8,559 nt of DNA from Candidatus Margulisiibacteriota bacterium (GTDB lineage Bacteria > Margulisbacteria > WOR-1 > O2-12-FULL-45-9 > XYB2-FULL-48-7). The stretch spans positions 1 through 8,559 of the forward strand of contig JAQUOB010000042.1 in NCBI GenBank assembly GCA_028717325.1, read 5' to 3'. Shown one piece after another: positions 7,617 through 8,559 of this stretch. The notes under the pieces are model-generated. The model was not told where the DNA came from and did no database searches. It saw only the letters and a program-made list of their open reading frames with translations. Numbering within the stretch: the first letter of the stretch is position 1; every line of letters begins with the position of its first letter. The position numbers and the translations under genes were made by a program.

Positions 7617-8559
7617 ATGAAAAAATGGGCCTGGCTGGCCCTGCCGTTTATTTGCCTGATTGGGACGGCCGGGGCGGAAATCGAGCTGATCAATCCGACG
7701 GATAAGCTCGTGACCTTTGATGAGATCGTGATGCTGCAGGGCAGCGTCAGCCCGCCCGCCGAGGTCAGAATTGAAGGGGTCGTTTTTCGGCCGCAGCCGA
7801 ACGGCGTTTTTGCCTGCGGCCTGGTCCTCAATCCGGGTAAGAACCTGGTGCTGGTCGGCCGGGGCGAAGAAGAAAAAAAGCTCCGCCTGCTGCACCTCGT
7901 CACTTATCCGGACATAGAAATAACCTACGACGGCAAAAAGCATTGGGCCCGCGGCCAGATAGTTTATCTTTCTTCGTTGAAGGTCATCGAGGGGTATCCC
8001 GACGGTAATTTTTATCCGGCCAACCCGGTCACGCGCGGCGAATTCGCGACCTGGCTGGCCAGGGTCAAAAAGCTGCCGGTCCCCGTCCTGACCGGGGATG
8101 TTTTCTTTGACGTGCCGAAAGAACACTGGCGGGCGCCTTACGTCAAGGCGGTCGTCGAGGCCGGTTATATGCCGCCTTATTCGAAGGAGATGTTCGGGAT
8201 CGATGACCCGATCTCAAGATCTGAAGCGGCGGATCTCGCCGTCAAGACAGAGGGCTTGGGCATCGTCTCAAAAATTATCCCTCTTTTCCGGGACGTGCCG
8301 CAGGAGGAATTGGTCGCCGCGCCGATCTATGCTGCCAAGGAGAAGGGACTGGTCATCGGGGTTTCCGCCGAAATGCCGATCTATGATCCTAACCGAGCGA
8401 TAACCAGGGCGGAGGCGGCCACGCTGATCTCCCGTTTCGGCTCGGCGCAGGAGAGCATTCGTTATCTGTCGGATTTCGAAAAAGGCTATACGAACGATAA
8501 GCTTTGCGGCTTAAACGTCGCGCCGGCGATCGTTAATTTTACGGCGGCGCCGCGCGAAA
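7617..8559 (+). CDS. Exported Ig-like/triple-SLH envelope protein, C-terminus off window
   Basis: First 314 residues of a secreted envelope protein. A signal peptide (MKKW, hydrophobic core 5-17, likely cut after AGA at 18-20) leads into a beta-sandwich Ig-like segment (about 21-99; INPTDK..T..E.V.LQGSV, then NGVFACGLVLNPGKN), a layout seen in surface proteins and glucodextranase-type domains. Three S-layer homology domains follow: about 105-150 (IEGYPDGNFYPANPVTRGEF), 163-210 (FFDVPKEHWRAPYVKAV, then DPISRSEAADLA) and 225-274 (FRDVPQEELVAAPIYAAKEK, then YDPNRAITRAEAATL). SLH domains bind secondary cell-wall polymer or peptidoglycan and so tether the protein to the wall. The stretch from about 299 (LNVAPAIVNFTAAPRE) may begin another beta-sandwich domain. 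The start is the ATG at 7617; an ATG at 7601 is in another frame. The gene is divergent from smc and shares its control region. Confidence 0.92.
   Translation, partial: MKKWAWLALPFICLIGTAGAEIELINPTDKLVTFDEIVMLQGSVSPPAEVRIEGVVFRPQPNGVFACGLVLNPGKNLVLVGRGEEEKKLRLLHLVTYPDIEITYDGKKHWARGQIVYLSSLKVIEGYPDGNFYPANPVTRGEFATWLARVKKLPVPVLTGDVFFDVPKEHWRAPYVKAVVEAGYMPPYSKEMFGIDDPISRSEAADLAVKTEGLGIVSKIIPLFRDVPQEELVAAPIYAAKEKGLVIGVSAEMPIYDPNRAITRAEAATLISRFGSAQESIRYLSDFEKGYTNDKLCGLNVAPAIVNFTAAPRE

Noticed and set aside
7554..8126. Upstream extension of the smc reading frame
   Set aside because: It runs antisense through the SLH-protein gene and its promoter; the standard SMC N-terminus begins at 7553.

Overview
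The window is a compact bacterial chromosomal stretch of moderately high GC with six protein-coding genes, two divergent promoter regions and almost no spare DNA. No rRNA, tRNA, CRISPR array or insertion sequence is visible. The hardware is that of a free-living bacterium with an elaborate envelope: a signal-peptide protein with SLH domains, a large secreted repeat protein, a Xer recombinase, an SMC-type ATPase and MetK. SLH domains suggest either a Gram-positive or a deep-branching diderm lineage. An uncultivated phylum of the Margulisbacteria/Saganbacteria type is my guess, but nothing in the sequence proves it.

Layout: (1) 1-1269, minus strand: a small M15-like peptidase gene followed, with an 11-base overlap, by a Xer-type tyrosine recombinase that runs off the left edge. 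(2) 1270-1390: a divergent control region. A consensus-perfect promoter faces right toward metK and a near-perfect one faces left toward the peptidase. Their -35 boxes are back to back inside a 19-base perfect palindrome. (3) 1391-2587, plus strand: metK, with a 60-base leader and a strong Shine-Dalgarno. (4) 2584-7553, minus strand: an smc-like gene followed, with an ATGA overlap, by a 913-residue secreted protein made of sixteen ~55-residue repeats. Its stop codon interlocks with that of metK. (5) 7554-7616: a second divergent control region with back-to-back -35 boxes. (6) 7617-8559, plus strand: an Ig-like plus triple-SLH envelope protein that runs off the right edge.

The most unusual item is the SMC homologue. 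Its ATPase head is complete (Walker A, Q-loop, signature, Walker B, H-loop), but the protein is only 743 residues, its arms are short, and no canonical hinge is recognisable. The second is promoter design. At three of the four promoters the predicted transcription start falls on or within a few bases of the start codon, implying leaderless or near-leaderless mRNAs, whereas metK has a structured leader that may sequester its ribosome binding site. The genes do not form one pathway. The two minus-strand pairs look like translationally coupled operons, and metK and the SLH gene are separate units read the other way.
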